A program made the position numbers and the translations under genes. The notes beneath the pieces were generated by a model, which was given only the letters and a program-made list of their open reading frames with translations, did not search any database and had not been told where the DNA came from. Shown here one piece after another: positions 1-8,672 of a stretch of DNA of 47,801 bases (position 1 is its first letter; the number at the start of each line of letters is the position of its first letter). The stretch is from Lachnospiraceae bacterium (GTDB lineage: Bacteria > Bacillota > Clostridia > Lachnospirales > Lachnospiraceae), in the NCBI GenBank assembly GCA_017456585.1, contig JAFTJD010000067.1:1-47801 (forward strand). Reading direction: 5' to 3'.

Positions 1-136
1 GCTTATATGTCTTCTTCACGATTTTGTTATATAAAGGATGTCTTACATTGTCTTCGATCGCTACTACAATCGTTTTCTGCATCTTATTGCTTACTACTTT
101 ACCTGTACGGGTTTTTCTAAGATTTCTTTCTTCCAT
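1..136 (-). CDS. rpsQ: 30S ribosomal protein S17, N-terminal part (runs off the window)
   Basis: Only the first 45 codons are present, starting [20 protein letters not shown] and continuing with the S17 hallmark KTIVVAIED; the rest lies beyond the left edge. S17 is a primary 16S rRNA-binding protein of the small subunit. The ATG at 134-136 is preceded by a GGAGGAG-type ribosome-binding site, and the gene follows rpmC by 13 nt, the usual S10-operon order. Identification is secure from sequence and context. Confidence 0.95.
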   Translation of the reverse strand, partial: MEERNLRKTRTGKVVSNKMQKTIVVAIEDNVRHPLYNKIVKKTYK

Positions 137-149
137 AGCGATTCTCCTC

Positions 150-359
150 CTATTCCGCAACTCTTGCCTTCTCAGTGATAACTGTCTGAATTCTAGCAAT
201 GTTCTTTCTAACTTCCTTAATTCTGCTTGTATTATCCAACTGATTGGTTGCGTTTTGGAATCTCAAATTGAAAAGTTCCTTTTTAGCAGCTACTAATTCA
301 TCATTTAATTCTGCAGCTGATTTGTTCTTTAAATCTTCTACATACTTATTAATTTTCAC
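150..359 (-). CDS. rpmC: 50S ribosomal protein L29
   Basis: The product is about 69 residues, beginning [18 protein letters not shown] and containing the L29 signature KELFNLRFQ and the conserved [15 protein letters not shown] helix. L29 binds 23S rRNA near the peptide exit tunnel and contributes to the docking site for trigger factor and SRP. A longer reading from an ATG at 368 is possible. I prefer the GTG at 357-359 because it gives the normal L29 N-terminus and sits behind a GGCGGTGAT-type ribosome-binding site. With that start, the gene overlaps the end of rplP by 11 nt, which suggests translational coupling. Confidence 0.93.
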   Translation of the reverse strand: MKINKYVEDLKNKSAAELNDELVAAKKELFNLRFQNATNQLDNTSRIKEVRKNIARIQTVITEKARVAE

Positions 360-786
360 TGTTATCACCGCCTTCTAATTCTGCACGAGAAACTATTTTA
401 CATTTACATGGTAACTTGTGCATAGCAAGACGTAACGCTTCTCTTGCTGTCTCCTCAGCTACACCTGAGATTTCGAACATAACGCGTCCCGGCTTAACTA
501 CTGCTACCCAATATTCTAATGTTCCTTTACCGGAACCCATACGTGTTTCAGCTGGCTTTGATGTTACCGGCTTATCCGGGAAAATCTTAATCCAAACTTT
601 ACCACCACGCTTGATATAACGTGTCATAGCGATACGAGCTGCCTCGATCTGATTGGAACGAATCCAGCATGGCTCTGCTGCTACAATACCAAATTCACCG
701 TTAGTAATCTTGTTACCTCTAAGCGCCTTACCTGCCATAGTTCCACGGAACTGCTTACGACGCTTTACTCTCTTAGGCATTAACAT
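349..786 (-). CDS. rplP: 50S ribosomal protein L16
   Basis: This L16 has the expected length (143-145 residues) and motifs: [13 protein letters not shown] at the N-terminus, GEFGIVA, and a C-terminal [18 protein letters not shown] block. L16 organises the A-site region of the large subunit. Two ATGs compete: 784-786, which overlaps the rpsC stop as TAATG and lies 9 nt after a GGGAG ribosome-binding site, and 778-780, which gives the family-typical MPKR start but a 15-nt spacing. The first is used here; the difference is two residues. Confidence 0.95.
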   Translation of the reverse strand: MLMPKRVKRRKQFRGTMAGKALRGNKITNGEFGIVAAEPCWIRSNQIEAARIAMTRYIKRGGKVWIKIFPDKPVTSKPAETRMGSGKGTLEYWVAVVKPGRVMFEISGVAEETAREALRLAMHKLPCKCKIVSRAELEGGDNSEN

Positions 787-1448
787 TATTTATCGCTCCC
801 TTCCTTAACAACTTCTCTGGTGGGAAGTACTTCACCTTTATAAATCCAAACCTTAACACCAACTTTTCCGTATGTTGTATCAGCCTCTGCAAAACCGTAA
901 TCGATATCTGCACGAAGTGTCTGCAACGGAATAGTTCCTTCGCTGTAGAACTCTGTACGAGCCATATCAGCGCCGCCAAGACGTCCTGAACATGATGTCT
1001 TGATACCAAGTGCTCCTGCCTTTAATGTTCTAGACATAACAGACTTCATAGCTCTTCTGAAAGAAACACGGCTCTCTAACTGAAGTGCAATATTCTCTGC
1101 TACTAACTGAGCATCTTTGTCAGGTCTCTTGATTTCTTTGATATCTACAAGAAGCTTCTTGTCTGTGAACTTCTGTACCTCAGCCTTTAACTTCTCGATT
1201 TCCTGTCCACCCTTACCGATGATAACACCAGGCTTTGCTGTGTGGATTATTACCTTTAAACGCTCTGACGCTCTTTCGATCTCAATCTTTGAAACGCCTG
1301 CGCTGTATAACTTTTTCTTAAGATATGTTCTGATGTTGTAATCTTCAACTAAGCTATCACCGAAGTCAGCTTTCTCAGCATACCACTTTGAGTCCCAGTC
1401 TTTAATAACACCGACTCTCAAACCATGAGGATTAACTTTCTGTCCCAT
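786..1448 (-). CDS. rpsC: 30S ribosomal protein S3
   Basis: The product has 220 residues starting [20 protein letters not shown]. It carries the KH-domain motif [14 protein letters not shown] near residues 75-90 and the C-terminal domain with [14 protein letters not shown]3 lines the mRNA entry channel and has helicase-like activity on incoming mRNA together with S4 and S5. It sits 9 nt after rplV and overlaps the next gene by one base. The gene appears intact. Confidence 0.97.
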   Translation of the reverse strand: MGQKVNPHGLRVGVIKDWDSKWYAEKADFGDSLVEDYNIRTYLKKKLYSAGVSKIEIERASERLKVIIHTAKPGVIIGKGGQEIEKLKAEVQKFTDKKLLVDIKEIKRPDKDAQLVAENIALQLESRVSFRRAMKSVMSRTLKAGALGIKTSCSGRLGGADMARTEFYSEGTIPLQTLRADIDYGFAEADTTYGKVGVKVWIYKGEVLPTREVVKEGSDK

Positions 1449-1457
1449 AATGCCCTC

Positions 1458-1844
1458 CTATCTTTCATTAAGCACTACTGTGATGTGGCTCATTCTCTTC
1501 TCGATTCTGTAAGCCCTACCCTGTGCTCTAGGGTGAATTCTCTTCATTGTAGGTCCCTTGTTAGCGTAGCACTCTTCTACGTAAAGCTTGCTAACATCCA
1601 TACCGTTGTTGTTCTCAGCATTAGCGATTGCTGACTTTAATAATTTCTCTATTAATGAAGATGCATATCTTGGATTATATGCTAAAATACCAAGTGCTGT
1701 CTGTACATCTTTGCCACGAATAGCATCAAGTACGAAGCATGCCTTCTGAACAGAAACCCTAGCATATGATAACTTTGCTGAAGGTCTTGTGTCTTTATTT
1801 GCATTTCTTTCTCTCTTTATCTGGCTTCTATGTCCTTTTGCCAT
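1458..1844 (-). CDS. rplV: 50S ribosomal protein L22
   Basis: The 128-residue product contains L22 landmarks: ARVSVQKACFVLDAIRGK, IEKLLKSAIANAENN, and the C-terminal beta-hairpin region GPTMKRIHPRAQGRAYRI that reaches into the peptide exit tunnel. Hairpin changes in this region are a known route to macrolide resistance in other species; nothing unusual is obvious here. It has an AAAGGAGG ribosome-binding site and lies 28 nt after rpsS in the transcript. Confidence 0.97.
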   Translation of the reverse strand: MAKGHRSQIKRERNANKDTRPSAKLSYARVSVQKACFVLDAIRGKDVQTALGILAYNPRYASSLIEKLLKSAIANAENNNGMDVSKLYVEECYANKGPTMKRIHPRAQGRAYRIEKRMSHITVVLNER

Positions 1845-1872
1845 GGTTTGTAACCTCCTTTCAAATTACCTA

Positions 1873-2154
1873 TTAACGGGATTTACTCTTCTTCTCGTCT
1901 TTTCCATGTCCTCTGTAAGTTCTTGTAGCAACGAATTCACCAAGCTTATGTCCAACCATATCCTCTGTTACATAAACCGGAACGTGTTTTCTACCATCAT
2001 GAACTGCAATTGTATGTCCAACCATCTGCGGGAAAATTGTAGAACGGCGTGACCAGGTCTTAATAACCTGCTTCTGTCCTGCAGCGTTCATAGCATCAAC
2101 CTTTTTTAATAAGTGAGCGTCCGCAAAAGGTCCTTTTTTAAGTGAGCGAGCCAT
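1873..2154 (-). CDS. rpsS: 30S ribosomal protein S19
   Basis: This 93-residue S19 starts [19 protein letters not shown] and includes the conserved [20 protein letters not shown] and GHKLGEF blocks. S19 sits in the head of the small subunit with S13 and contacts the large subunit. It lies between rplB and rplV, the normal order, and has an AAGGAGG ribosome-binding site. The last ten residues are lysine- and serine-rich (KDEKKSKSR), a normal flexible tail. Confidence 0.97.
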   Translation of the reverse strand: MARSLKKGPFADAHLLKKVDAMNAAGQKQVIKTWSRRSTIFPQMVGHTIAVHDGRKHVPVYVTEDMVGHKLGEFVATRTYRGHGKDEKKSKSR

Positions 2155-2184
2155 AGGTCTTAACCTCCTTCAATCTATTACGGC

Positions 2185-3018
2185 TTATTTACCGTTTCTT
2201 CTTCTTACTATCATCTTGTTAGACTGTTTGTTCTTCTTTCTTGTCTTTAAGCCAAGAGCTGGTTTACCCCAAGGTGTAACAGGGCCCGGACGACCGATAC
2301 CTGTCTTACCTTCACCACCACCGTGTGGATGGTCGTTAGGGTTCATAACAGAACCACGAACTGTAGGTCTAATACCCATATGACGCTTACGTCCTGCCTT
2401 ACCGATATTGATAAGGTCATGCTCAACATTACCAACCTGACCGATTGTTGCTCTACAGCTAATCGGAACCATTCTCATCTCGCCTGAAGGCAAACGAAGT
2501 GTTGCATACTTACCTTCTTTAGCCATAAGCTGTGCTGAGTTACCAGCTGAACGAACAAGCTGTCCGCCCTTGCCTGGGAAAAGCTCGATGTTGTGAACTT
2601 CTGTACCAACCGGGATGTTTGCGAGTGGTAAGCAGTTACCAATTCTAAGCTCTGCATTCTCGCCGTTCATTACCTGCATACCATCCTTTAATCCGTAAGG
2701 AGCAATGATGTATGCCTTCTCGCCGTCTGCGTAGCAGATTAATGCGATGTTAGCTGTTCTGTTTGGATCGTACTCGATACCAATAACTGTTGCAGGAATG
2801 TTATCCTTGTTTCTCTTAAAATCTACGATTCTATATTTTCTCTTTGCACCGCCACCACGATGTCTTACTGTAATTTTACCCTGATTATTACGACCTGCTG
2901 TCTTTCCTGAAGATACTAATAAGCTCTTCTCCGGTGTTGACTTTGTAATCTCTGAAAAATCAGATGAGGTCATATGTCTTCTGGAAGGTGTATATGGGTT
3001 AAACTTTTTAATACCCAT
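2185..3018 (-). CDS. rplB: 50S ribosomal protein L2
   Basis: The 277-residue protein begins [17 protein letters not shown]. It has the RNA-binding motif [18 protein letters not shown] and the catalytic-centre region [14 protein letters not shown], whose histidine is the conserved residue near the peptidyl transferase centre. L2 is needed for subunit association and peptide-bond formation. It is separated from rplW by a 114-nt structured spacer, the second-longest gap within the operon after the rpsJ-rplC gap. Confidence 0.98.
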   Translation of the reverse strand: MGIKKFNPYTPSRRHMTSSDFSEITKSTPEKSLLVSSGKTAGRNNQGKITVRHRGGGAKRKYRIVDFKRNKDNIPATVIGIEYDPNRTANIALICYADGEKAYIIAPYGLKDGMQVMNGENAELRIGNCLPLANIPVGTEVHNIELFPGKGGQLVRSAGNSAQLMAKEGKYATLRLPSGEMRMVPISCRATIGQVGNVEHDLINIGKAGRKRHMGIRPTVRGSVMNPNDHPHGGGEGKTGIGRPGPVTPWGKPALGLKTRKKNKQSNKMIVRRRNGK

Positions 3019-3132
3019 TTTGTTTCACTCCTTTCAATACCTTAACAACGCCCTCTGGCGTGTTCTCTGTGTTAATGAGACTGTCTTGTCAGACAATCTT
3101 GTGCCGATAGTGTTCCGGCACCGCGTTTCATT
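3019..3132 (-). promoter_or_regulatory. Structured spacer between rplW and rplB
   Basis: On the transcribed minus strand this 114-nt gap can form two hairpins. One pairs GTGCCGG with the CGGCAC that follows (3101-3121), and one pairs GATTGTCT with AGACAGTC around a GACA loop (about 3080-3100). No U-tract follows either stem, so these are more likely RNA processing, stability or translation-control structures than terminators. Function is inferred only from position. Confidence 0.4.
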
Positions 3133-3432
3133 TTAGAGACCTGCAAAAATCTCAATATCCTTGCTGTCTGCTGTTAATGTAACGATAGCTTTCTTTGTCT
3201 TTGCTGTCTTACCGAATGTCATTCCTCTTCTCTTAGTCTTGCCATCCTGGTTCATTGTGTTAACGCTAGCAACCTTTACTCCGTCAAACATCTTCTCTAC
3301 AGCATTCTTAATCATCATTTTGTCTGCATCCGGGTTAACAAGGAATGTGTACTTCTTCTCGCTCATAGCGTTCATACTCTTCTCTGTTATAACCGGCTTA
3401 AGGATTATATCATAGTACTGAAGACTTGCCAT
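3133..3432 (-). CDS. rplW: 50S ribosomal protein L23
   Basis: This 99-residue protein contains the L23 signature [14 protein letters not shown] and the C-terminal block [16 protein letters not shown]23 lies at the exit of the peptide tunnel and is the main anchor for trigger factor and SRP. Its start codon overlaps the rplD stop by one base (TAATG), so translation is probably coupled to rplD. Confidence 0.97.
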   Translation of the reverse strand: MASLQYYDIILKPVITEKSMNAMSEKKYTFLVNPDADKMMIKNAVEKMFDGVKVASVNTMNQDGKTKRRGMTFGKTAKTKKAIVTLTADSKDIEIFAGL

Positions 3433-4052
3433 TATGCATATACCTCCTCAATCTTTGCAACTGCTTCCTTAGCAACTACAAGTGTATCGTACTTAAGAAT
3501 GTCGTATACATTGATTGTATTTGTGTAAGCAGTCTTTACTGTAGGGATATTCTTTGCAGACATAGCTGCATTCTTATCACCATCATTTAATACTACAAGT
3601 GCCTTTGCAACCTTTAAGTTATTCATAACTGTTGCAAACTTCTTTGTCTTAATCTCGTCAAACTTGAATCCGTCAACAACGATAAGCTTGTTCTCATTTA
3701 CTCTAGAAGTTAAAACTGACTTAAGAGCTGCTCTCTTTTCTTTCTTGTTTAACTTGAATGAGTAATCTCTTGGCTTCGGAGCGAATACTACACCGCCGCC
3801 TGTCCACTGAGGTGCTCTTGTTGAACCCTGTCTAGCGTGGCCTGTGCCTTTCTGTCTCCAAGGTTTTCTTCCGCCACCACTTACTTCGGAACGAGTCTTT
3901 GCGCTCTGTGTTCCCTGACGCTTATTAGCAAGCTGCTGAACTACTGCCATGTGTACAAGATGCTCATTAACCTCTACACCGAATACAGCATCGTTTAATT
4001 CCATCTCGCCAACCTGTGCGCCTTCCATATTAAAAACAGATACTTTTGCCAT
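3432..4052 (-). CDS. rplD: 50S ribosomal protein L4
   Basis: The product has 206 residues with the L4 loop signature [20 protein letters not shown] near residues 58-77 and the downstream [13 protein letters not shown] block. L4 binds domain I of 23S rRNA and its loop reaches the exit tunnel. In gammaproteobacteria L4 represses its own operon through the S10 leader; whether that happens here is unknown, but the leader upstream of rpsJ is structured. Confidence 0.97.
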   Translation of the reverse strand: MAKVSVFNMEGAQVGEMELNDAVFGVEVNEHLVHMAVVQQLANKRQGTQSAKTRSEVSGGGRKPWRQKGTGHARQGSTRAPQWTGGGVVFAPKPRDYSFKLNKKEKRAALKSVLTSRVNENKLIVVDGFKFDEIKTKKFATVMNNLKVAKALVVLNDGDKNAAMSAKNIPTVKTAYTNTINVYDILKYDTLVVAKEAVAKIEEVYA

Positions 4053-4082
4053 CTGTGTGTTCCTCCTTCCCTTGTAAAAGCA

Positions 4083-4712
4083 TTAAGCCTTTACGCTTTC
4101 TTTAATTGTTACTAAAGATTTCTTAGGTCCAGGAACTGCTCCCTTTACTAAGATGATATTATTCTCAACATCTACGCGAACAACTTCAAGGTTCTGAATT
4201 GTGATGCGCTTTCCGCCCATCTGTCCAGGCATCTTCTTGCCCTTGAATACACGGCTAGGTGAAGATGATGAACCGTTAGAACCTGCATGACGATGGAACT
4301 TGGAACCATGAGCCATAGGTCCTCTGGACTGTCCATGTCTCTTAATAGCACCCTGGAAGCCCTTACCCTTTGAAATAGCTGTTGCATCAATCTTGTCGCC
4401 AGCTGCGAAGATATCTGCTTTGATCTCATCTGCCACTTTGTAATCAGCTGCGTTCTCAAGCTTAAACTCTCTTACATATCTCTTGTAAGAAACGCCTGCC
4501 TTATCAAAGTGTCCTTTCATTGCCTTGCTAACGAGCTTTGCTCTCTTGTCAGCATAGCCAACCTGTACTGCTTCGTAACCATCGTTCTCAACTGTCTTAA
4601 CCTGTGTTACTACACAAGGACCAGCCTGAAGAACTGTTACAGGTGTTAAAACACCGTCTTCGTTGAAGATTTGAGTCATTCCGACTTTTGTTGCTAAAAT
4701 CGCTTTCTTCAT
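4083..4712 (-). CDS. rplC: 50S ribosomal protein L3
   Basis: This is a 209-residue L3 with N-terminal [20 protein letters not shown], central [13 protein letters not shown] and the loop [19 protein letters not shown] segment (read as [15 protein letters not shown]). L3 nucleates large-subunit assembly and its loop approaches the peptidyl transferase centre. A 145-nt gap separates it from rpsJ. The ribosome-binding site is AGGAGG. Confidence 0.97.
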   Translation of the reverse strand: MKKAILATKVGMTQIFNEDGVLTPVTVLQAGPCVVTQVKTVENDGYEAVQVGYADKRAKLVSKAMKGHFDKAGVSYKRYVREFKLENAADYKVADEIKADIFAAGDKIDATAISKGKGFQGAIKRHGQSRGPMAHGSKFHRHAGSNGSSSSPSRVFKGKKMPGQMGGKRITIQNLEVVRVDVENNIILVKGAVPGPKKSLVTIKESVKA

Positions 4713-4857
4713 TACTTTACCTCCTGTTTTCTCTACAGCGGATTAGGACTCTGTCCCAATCATCCTAGAACAGTTAGATAATATAAGTGGAACAAAGTGT
4801 ATTATGTTGCTTCTATATTATACCCTGTCAGGATTTACTTGCTTAATTGTTGAACTC
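4713..4857 (-). promoter_or_regulatory. rpsJ-rplC spacer with hairpin and possible internal promoter
   Basis: This is the longest internal gap of the operon. On the minus strand, GGAT-ATT-GGAC pairs with GTCC-AAT-CC at 4741-4766, close to the rplC ribosome-binding site. A TATAAT hexamer lies at about 4815-4820 without a convincing -35 box at 17 bp. A secondary promoter or a translational control hairpin is possible, but support is weak. Confidence 0.3.
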
Positions 4858-5175
4858 TTATTTTGTCTTCATCTTAATATCGATTGCTACACCTGCTGGC
4901 ATTTCCAATCTGGATAATGCATCTACAGTCTTCTGTGTAGGAGCAATGATATCGATAAGTCTCTTGTGAGTTCTCTGCTCGAACTGTTCTCTAGAATCTT
5001 TGTACTTGTGTACCGCTCTAAGAATTGTTACAACTTCCTTCTTAGTTGGCAACGGCACCGGTCCGCTAACCTGTGATCCTGTCTTCTTAACAGTTTCGAT
5101 GATTTTTCCAGCTGACTGATCTACTAACTTGTGATCGTAAGCCTTCAATGTGATTCTCATTACTTGACTTGCCAT
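4858..5175 (-). CDS. rpsJ: 30S ribosomal protein S10
   Basis: The 105-residue product starts [20 protein letters not shown] and contains [16 protein letters not shown] and [12 protein letters not shown], all diagnostic of S10. S10 is a small-subunit head protein and, in many bacteria, also NusE, the partner of NusB in transcription antitermination. It is the first gene of the operon, preceded by an AAAGGAGG ribosome-binding site and a leader of about 230 nt. Confidence 0.98.
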   Translation of the reverse strand: MASQVMRITLKAYDHKLVDQSAGKIIETVKKTGSQVSGPVPLPTKKEVVTILRAVHKYKDSREQFEQRTHKRLIDIIAPTQKTVDALSRLEMPAGVAIDIKMKTK

Positions 5176-5210
5176 AAAAAAAGCCGCCTCCTTTTCGCAC
5201 TTTTGCAGTA

Positions 5211-5319
5211 CGACAAGTGGTGACTGTACACTTCCCCGTGTGTGTCGCGAAATTTCCTTCGCAAAATCGCACGGTCATTTCTGTATTTTAACAGATGATT
5301 ATAGTACAGTGACTTGTCG
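5211..5319 (-). promoter_or_regulatory. Folded 5' leader of the S10 operon
   Basis: The transcript strand can close a long stem between 5319-5304 (CGACAAGT then ACTGTAC) and 5229-5211 (GTACAGT then ACTTGTCG), about 15 pairs with a small bulge. The enclosed 74 nt can form further CCGTG/CACGG and GCGAA/TTCGC helices. The closing stem ends about 35 nt before rpsJ. This is a plausible ribosomal-protein autoregulatory leader. The binding protein is not identifiable from one sequence. Confidence 0.5.
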
Positions 5320-5412
5320 CCAGTTTCCTAACTTGACATTCGCTCCACGGAAAACCTGATTTTTTAATCAGCAACCTCACGCTTCTACGCTATCAATGTC
5401 ACAGCAGATTAC

Positions 5413-5441
5413 ATTATATACCATGTCTTTTCAAATTGCAA
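5413..5441 (-). promoter_or_regulatory. Promoter of the S10 operon
   Basis: On the minus strand, TTGCAA (5436-5441) and TATAAT (5413-5418) are separated by exactly 17 bp, a near-consensus vegetative sigma promoter. The predicted start near 5406 gives a leader of about 230 nt before rpsJ. Confidence 0.75.
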
Positions 5442-5468
5442 GCACTTTTTTTATTTTTCGCACAAAAA

Positions 5469-5607
5469 ATTTGCAATGCAAAAAACGAAAAAAATATGTA
5501 TGCGGGAGCTCGCTCACAGCATACATATTTCTTTTTGTTTTTTATAGTGCGGATGCACGCGAGCGAGAAGTAGCAGCTTGCTGCGGATTCGAGCTTGCAT
5601 TGCAAAT
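5469..5607 (-). terminator. Terminator between the helicase gene and the S10 promoter
   Basis: A strong hairpin pairs AAATATGTATGC with GCATACATATTT (about 5489-5531) and is flanked on both sides by A/T tracts, so it could stop transcription in either direction. On the minus strand it ends the helicase transcript. A second perfect 12-bp inverted pair, ATTTGCAATGCA at 5469-5480 and its complement at 5596-5607, encloses it. The remaining bases up to 5624 show no gene. Confidence 0.7.
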
Positions 5608-5624
5608 TACTTCTTCTACACCGC

Positions 5625-7271
5625 CTATCTGCTCTTTGCTTTCTCTATTGTAACTTTCGTGCCTTTAATCTTCACTTTATTCATCGCACGAAGCACAGCC
5701 TTCGCATGCTTCTTTTCTACATTCACGAATGTATACTTGTCAAACATATCGATTGCTCCGATTGCTTTACCCGGAATATGACTTTCATTAGCAATCGCTC
5801 CGAGAATATCCTTCGGCATAACTTTGTGATTCTTTCCTATATTAATATGAAGTCTTACCATTCCTTCTCTCGGAACAGATTTGTCATTTCTTCTTGTTTC
5901 TCCATATTTGTCCCTATCTCTATTTCCTTTAGCCTTAAAGATAGGAGGCTCTTCTATCTCAATCTCATCCTCATCAGCATTCGAACCAACAGAAAGCTTA
6001 AGAAGTGCTGCCGCAATATCCATGGCCGTATAATCAGAGATGTTAACCTTATCCTCTATGATATCTATCATATCTTTAAGATTTTCTTCCTTTATTATAC
6101 GTTCCACTTCAGCGAGAAGATTTACTGTCTTTGTGTTGGCTACGTCACCAAGGCTCGGAACCTTTTGTAAAACAATCTTTGTCTTACAATATCTTTCGAT
6201 TTCTTTTACCTTGTACATTTCTCTTCCCCATACAAAGGAGAATGCCTTCCCTTCCCTGCCTGCTCTTCCTGTTCTTCCGATTCTGTGCACATAATATTCT
6301 ACATCCTGTGGAATTTCGTAATTGAATACTGCCTCTACCTCATCTATATCAAGACCTCTCGCAGCTATGTCGGTTGCAACAAGAACCTCTGTCTTTCCAT
6401 CCCTGAAGCCCTGCATGATATGCTCTCTCTGCTCCTGCTTCATGTCACCATGAAGCGCCGCCGCGAAATAACCCCTTCCAAGAAGTGCATTCACAAGTAA
6501 GTCAACCTGTTTCTTGGTATTACAGAAAATAATGGAAAGCTTTGGCGAATATATGTCAAGAAGTCTCGAAAGAACTTCCTCTCGATTCTTCATACTTACT
6601 TCATAATAATATTGCTCAATGTTAGGAACCGTAAGTTCTTTATTAACAACCTTAATCATCTCTGCGTCTTTTTGATAATTATAGGTAATGTTAAGAATCT
6701 CCTGCGGAAGTGTCGCTGAGAACAATACAGTCTGTCTTTCCTCTTTGGTTTCTTTGAGAATGGTTTCGATATCTTCTCTAAAGCCCATGCTGAGCATCTC
6801 ATCAGCCTCATCAAGAATGACAGTATCTACATCTTCCATTCTGATAGTCTTTCTTCTCATATGATCCATAACTCTTCCCGGAGTTCCGACAATAATCTGC
6901 ACGCCACCTTTAAGAGAACGAATCTGCTTAACTATATCCTGCCCACCATAAACCGGTAAAATCTTTATCCCTGACATGTATTTCGCAAGATTACGAATTT
7001 CGTCCGCCACCTGAATAGCCAGTTCTCTTGTAGGGCAAAGAATAATCGCCTGAAGCCTCTTGTTCGATTCATCAATCTTCTCAAGAAGCGGAATTCCGAA
7101 TGCAGCTGTCTTTCCTGTACCTGTCTGTGCCTGACCAACGATATCTCTTCCTGTTCTCATTGCAGGTATCGCTCTTGCCTGAATAGGTGATGCCACCTCA
7201 AATCCCATCGTCTTAACAGCTCTCTCTATCTCCGGTAAAAGTCCAAGTTCTTCAAATTTTAATGTTTCCAT
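5625..7271 (-). CDS. deaD: DEAD-box ATP-dependent RNA helicase (DeaD/CshA type)
   Basis: The 548-residue protein has the full helicase motif set: Q motif near residue 28, AQTGTGKTAA (motif I, about 48-57), PTRELA, GTPGR, DEAD (motif II), SAT (III), FCNTKK (IV), ARGLDID (V) and HRIGRTGR (VI). The C-terminal 75 residues (from about 470) resemble the DbpA-type RNA-binding domain, with VRLHINIGK and KGTKVTIEKAK. Such helicases unwind rRNA during ribosome assembly, cold adaptation and mRNA turnover. It is monocistronic, ends in a strong terminator, and lies directly upstream of the S10 operon in the same orientation. The deaD name is by family; cshA or dbpA naming would also fit. Confidence 0.93.
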   Translation of the reverse strand: METLKFEELGLLPEIERAVKTMGFEVASPIQARAIPAMRTGRDIVGQAQTGTGKTAAFGIPLLEKIDESNKRLQAIILCPTRELAIQVADEIRNLAKYMSGIKILPVYGGQDIVKQIRSLKGGVQIIVGTPGRVMDHMRRKTIRMEDVDTVILDEADEMLSMGFREDIETILKETKEERQTVLFSATLPQEILNITYNYQKDAEMIKVVNKELTVPNIEQYYYEVSMKNREEVLSRLLDIYSPKLSIIFCNTKKQVDLLVNALLGRGYFAAALHGDMKQEQREHIMQGFRDGKTEVLVATDIAARGLDIDEVEAVFNYEIPQDVEYYVHRIGRTGRAGREGKAFSFVWGREMYKVKEIERYCKTKIVLQKVPSLGDVANTKTVNLLAEVERIIKEENLKDMIDIIEDKVNISDYTAMDIAAALLKLSVGSNADEDEIEIEEPPIFKAKGNRDRDKYGETRRNDKSVPREGMVRLHINIGKNHKVMPKDILGAIANESHIPGKAIGAIDMFDKYTFVNVEKKHAKAVLRAMNKVKIKGTKVTIEKAKSR

Positions 7272-7378
7272 GTATATCCTCTTTCTTAATTCATTATCAA
7301 ACCAATATGTCCGGTCAGCTGATAAATAGCTTTAATCTGCCAACATTTCCCTTTGTCTGTCCAAAACATAACTTAGCT

Positions 7379-7407
7379 AGCATATCAAAATATTATTGAC
7401 TTGTCAA
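7379..7407 (-). promoter_or_regulatory. Promoter of the DEAD-box helicase gene
   Basis: TTGACA (7402-7407) and TATGCT (7379-7384) are spaced by 17 bp on the minus strand. The resulting leader is about 100 nt, a length common for cold-regulated helicase mRNAs, although no cold-box motif is recognised. Confidence 0.65.
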
Positions 7408-7427
7408 ACAAAAAAATACCAAAACAA

Positions 7428-7464
7428 AAAGGCTTTCCGCAATTTCACATTACGAAAAACCTTT
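7428..7464 (-). terminator. Rho-independent terminator of the coiled-coil membrane protein gene
   Basis: On the minus strand a stem of about 16 pairs, including several G-U pairs (AAAGGTTTTTCG with CGGAAAGCCTTT), is followed by TTTTTGTTTT. It lies just past the stop codon at 7472. Confidence 0.8.
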
Positions 7465-7471
7465 CATATAA

Positions 7472-8425
7472 TTATTCTGCTCTGTTAAAAGTCTCGCCAT
7501 ACAATTTAGTACAGGCCACCCTTGCGGCTTCTTTTGTGCTTGCAGGTGCAACAAAAATCTCATTCGATTCGTGATTAACTCCCTGATATTCGTATACTTC
7601 AAAGTCCTTAGTAGCAGTAACGTGTATCGTCCGGCTTATATCAAGGAAACCGGCACCTTCTTCGATAAAAGAGAAGTAATACTTGTCGTCGTGCTCTGCA
7701 ACAGCTCCATATGTATTCCAATAATGAATTCCATCTGCCACTATAGTTCCTGTAACACTTACATCTTTAAACGGTGTCTTTCTTACAACTATATCAAGCA
7801 CTATGTAGCTTGTCTCCTGACAGTCCTCTTTTCCTTCCCAATCGCCGCCAATATGATTAATGCCATATGCATCATAATTATGTTTAATATTCTGCGGTCT
7901 CATGTAAAGCCACATACCAAGCAGAAAGCCCGTACCCGCAACCAGCCAAAACACAGCCACTACATGTTGCATAACCTTAAGCCTTTCGGTTTTCTTTATT
8001 TTGCGATTAGTTCTGGCAGCCCATATCGATTTACTGAAATTATAATATGTAATAACAACAAGCACTACCACAGCCGGAATGACAATCCAAAGATATTTAA
8101 TCCATTCCTTCTTTGCAAGCGACTTCGCTTTCTTCATAAATTCATCACTGCTTGTATCCATCTGCAGACTTCTAAGTCTCTCCTCAAGCTTATTTATCTC
8201 AAATGACAAATCCTCGAAATGCTTTGCCTGCTCGTCATTAAGAACCATGCCATCATATTGTGAAAGCTCCGTTTCCAAAGCCTCAATCTGGGCTTCAAGA
8301 GTTTCAATCTTCTCATTCTTTTCTTTTAAGTATTCATCCTCCGTTTTGGCAAATACATGTATCTGTGCCGCCAGAACAAATACTAAGCTTAATACAATTA
8401 CCAGTACCCTCTTAAGTCTCCCCAT
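7472..8425 (-). CDS. Secreted/membrane protein with coiled coil, unknown function
   Basis: I do not recognise this 317-residue protein. It starts with a signal peptide (MGRLKRVLVIVLSLVFVLAA, cleavage possibly after VFA near residue 26). A heptad-like segment rich in Glu, Lys and Leu follows (about 30-90: EKNEKIETLEAQIEALETEL). Two hydrophobic helices lie near residues 111-133 and 152-172, and a C-terminal domain of about 140 residues without cysteines except near the end completes it. The first hydrophobic stretch could instead be a third anchor. It has its own promoter and terminator, so it is a single-gene unit. Confidence 0.8.
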   Translation of the reverse strand: MGRLKRVLVIVLSLVFVLAAQIHVFAKTEDEYLKEKNEKIETLEAQIEALETELSQYDGMVLNDEQAKHFEDLSFEINKLEERLRSLQMDTSSDEFMKKAKSLAKKEWIKYLWIVIPAVVVLVVITYYNFSKSIWAARTNRKIKKTERLKVMQHVVAVFWLVAGTGFLLGMWLYMRPQNIKHNYDAYGINHIGGDWEGKEDCQETSYIVLDIVVRKTPFKDVSVTGTIVADGIHYWNTYGAVAEHDDKYYFSFIEEGAGFLDISRTIHVTATKDFEVYEYQGVNHESNEIFVAPASTKEAARVACTKLYGETFNRAE

Positions 8426-8458
8426 AATTTTATCCTCCCCGTGTTTACATCTATAATC

Positions 8459-8487
8459 AATATACCATCACGCCCGCCTTATGTCAA
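8459..8487 (-). promoter_or_regulatory. Promoter of the coiled-coil membrane protein gene
   Basis: A consensus TTGACA (8482-8487) and TATATT (8459-8464) are separated by 17 bp on the minus strand, about 35 bp before the start codon. Confidence 0.65.
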
Positions 8488-8609
8488 TTGCATCTTCTAT
8501 ACCATACGCTGTCACATGCCTTTTCTCACTTTAGGCACAGTTTCTTCCTTATATTAAGGAAAGCATTGATAAAATACTCACTTACTTATTTAATATTTTA
8601 ATTAGCATA

Positions 8610-8638
8610 TTTACTTAAACGCAAAAAATGGTTATAAT
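8610..8638 (+). promoter_or_regulatory. Promoter of the RlmI-like methyltransferase gene
   Basis: TTTACT (8610-8615) and TATAAT (8633-8638) are spaced by 17 bp. The -35 box is weak. The start codon with an AGAGGA ribosome-binding site follows at 8673. Confidence 0.55.
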
Positions 8639-8672
8639 ATCCATACTACTTAAAATATGAGAGGAATCTATT

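Noticed and set aside
5595..6170. A 191-codon plus-strand open frame
   Set aside because: It lies antisense to the conserved DEAD-box helicase, lacks a ribosome-binding site and has no recognisable protein features.
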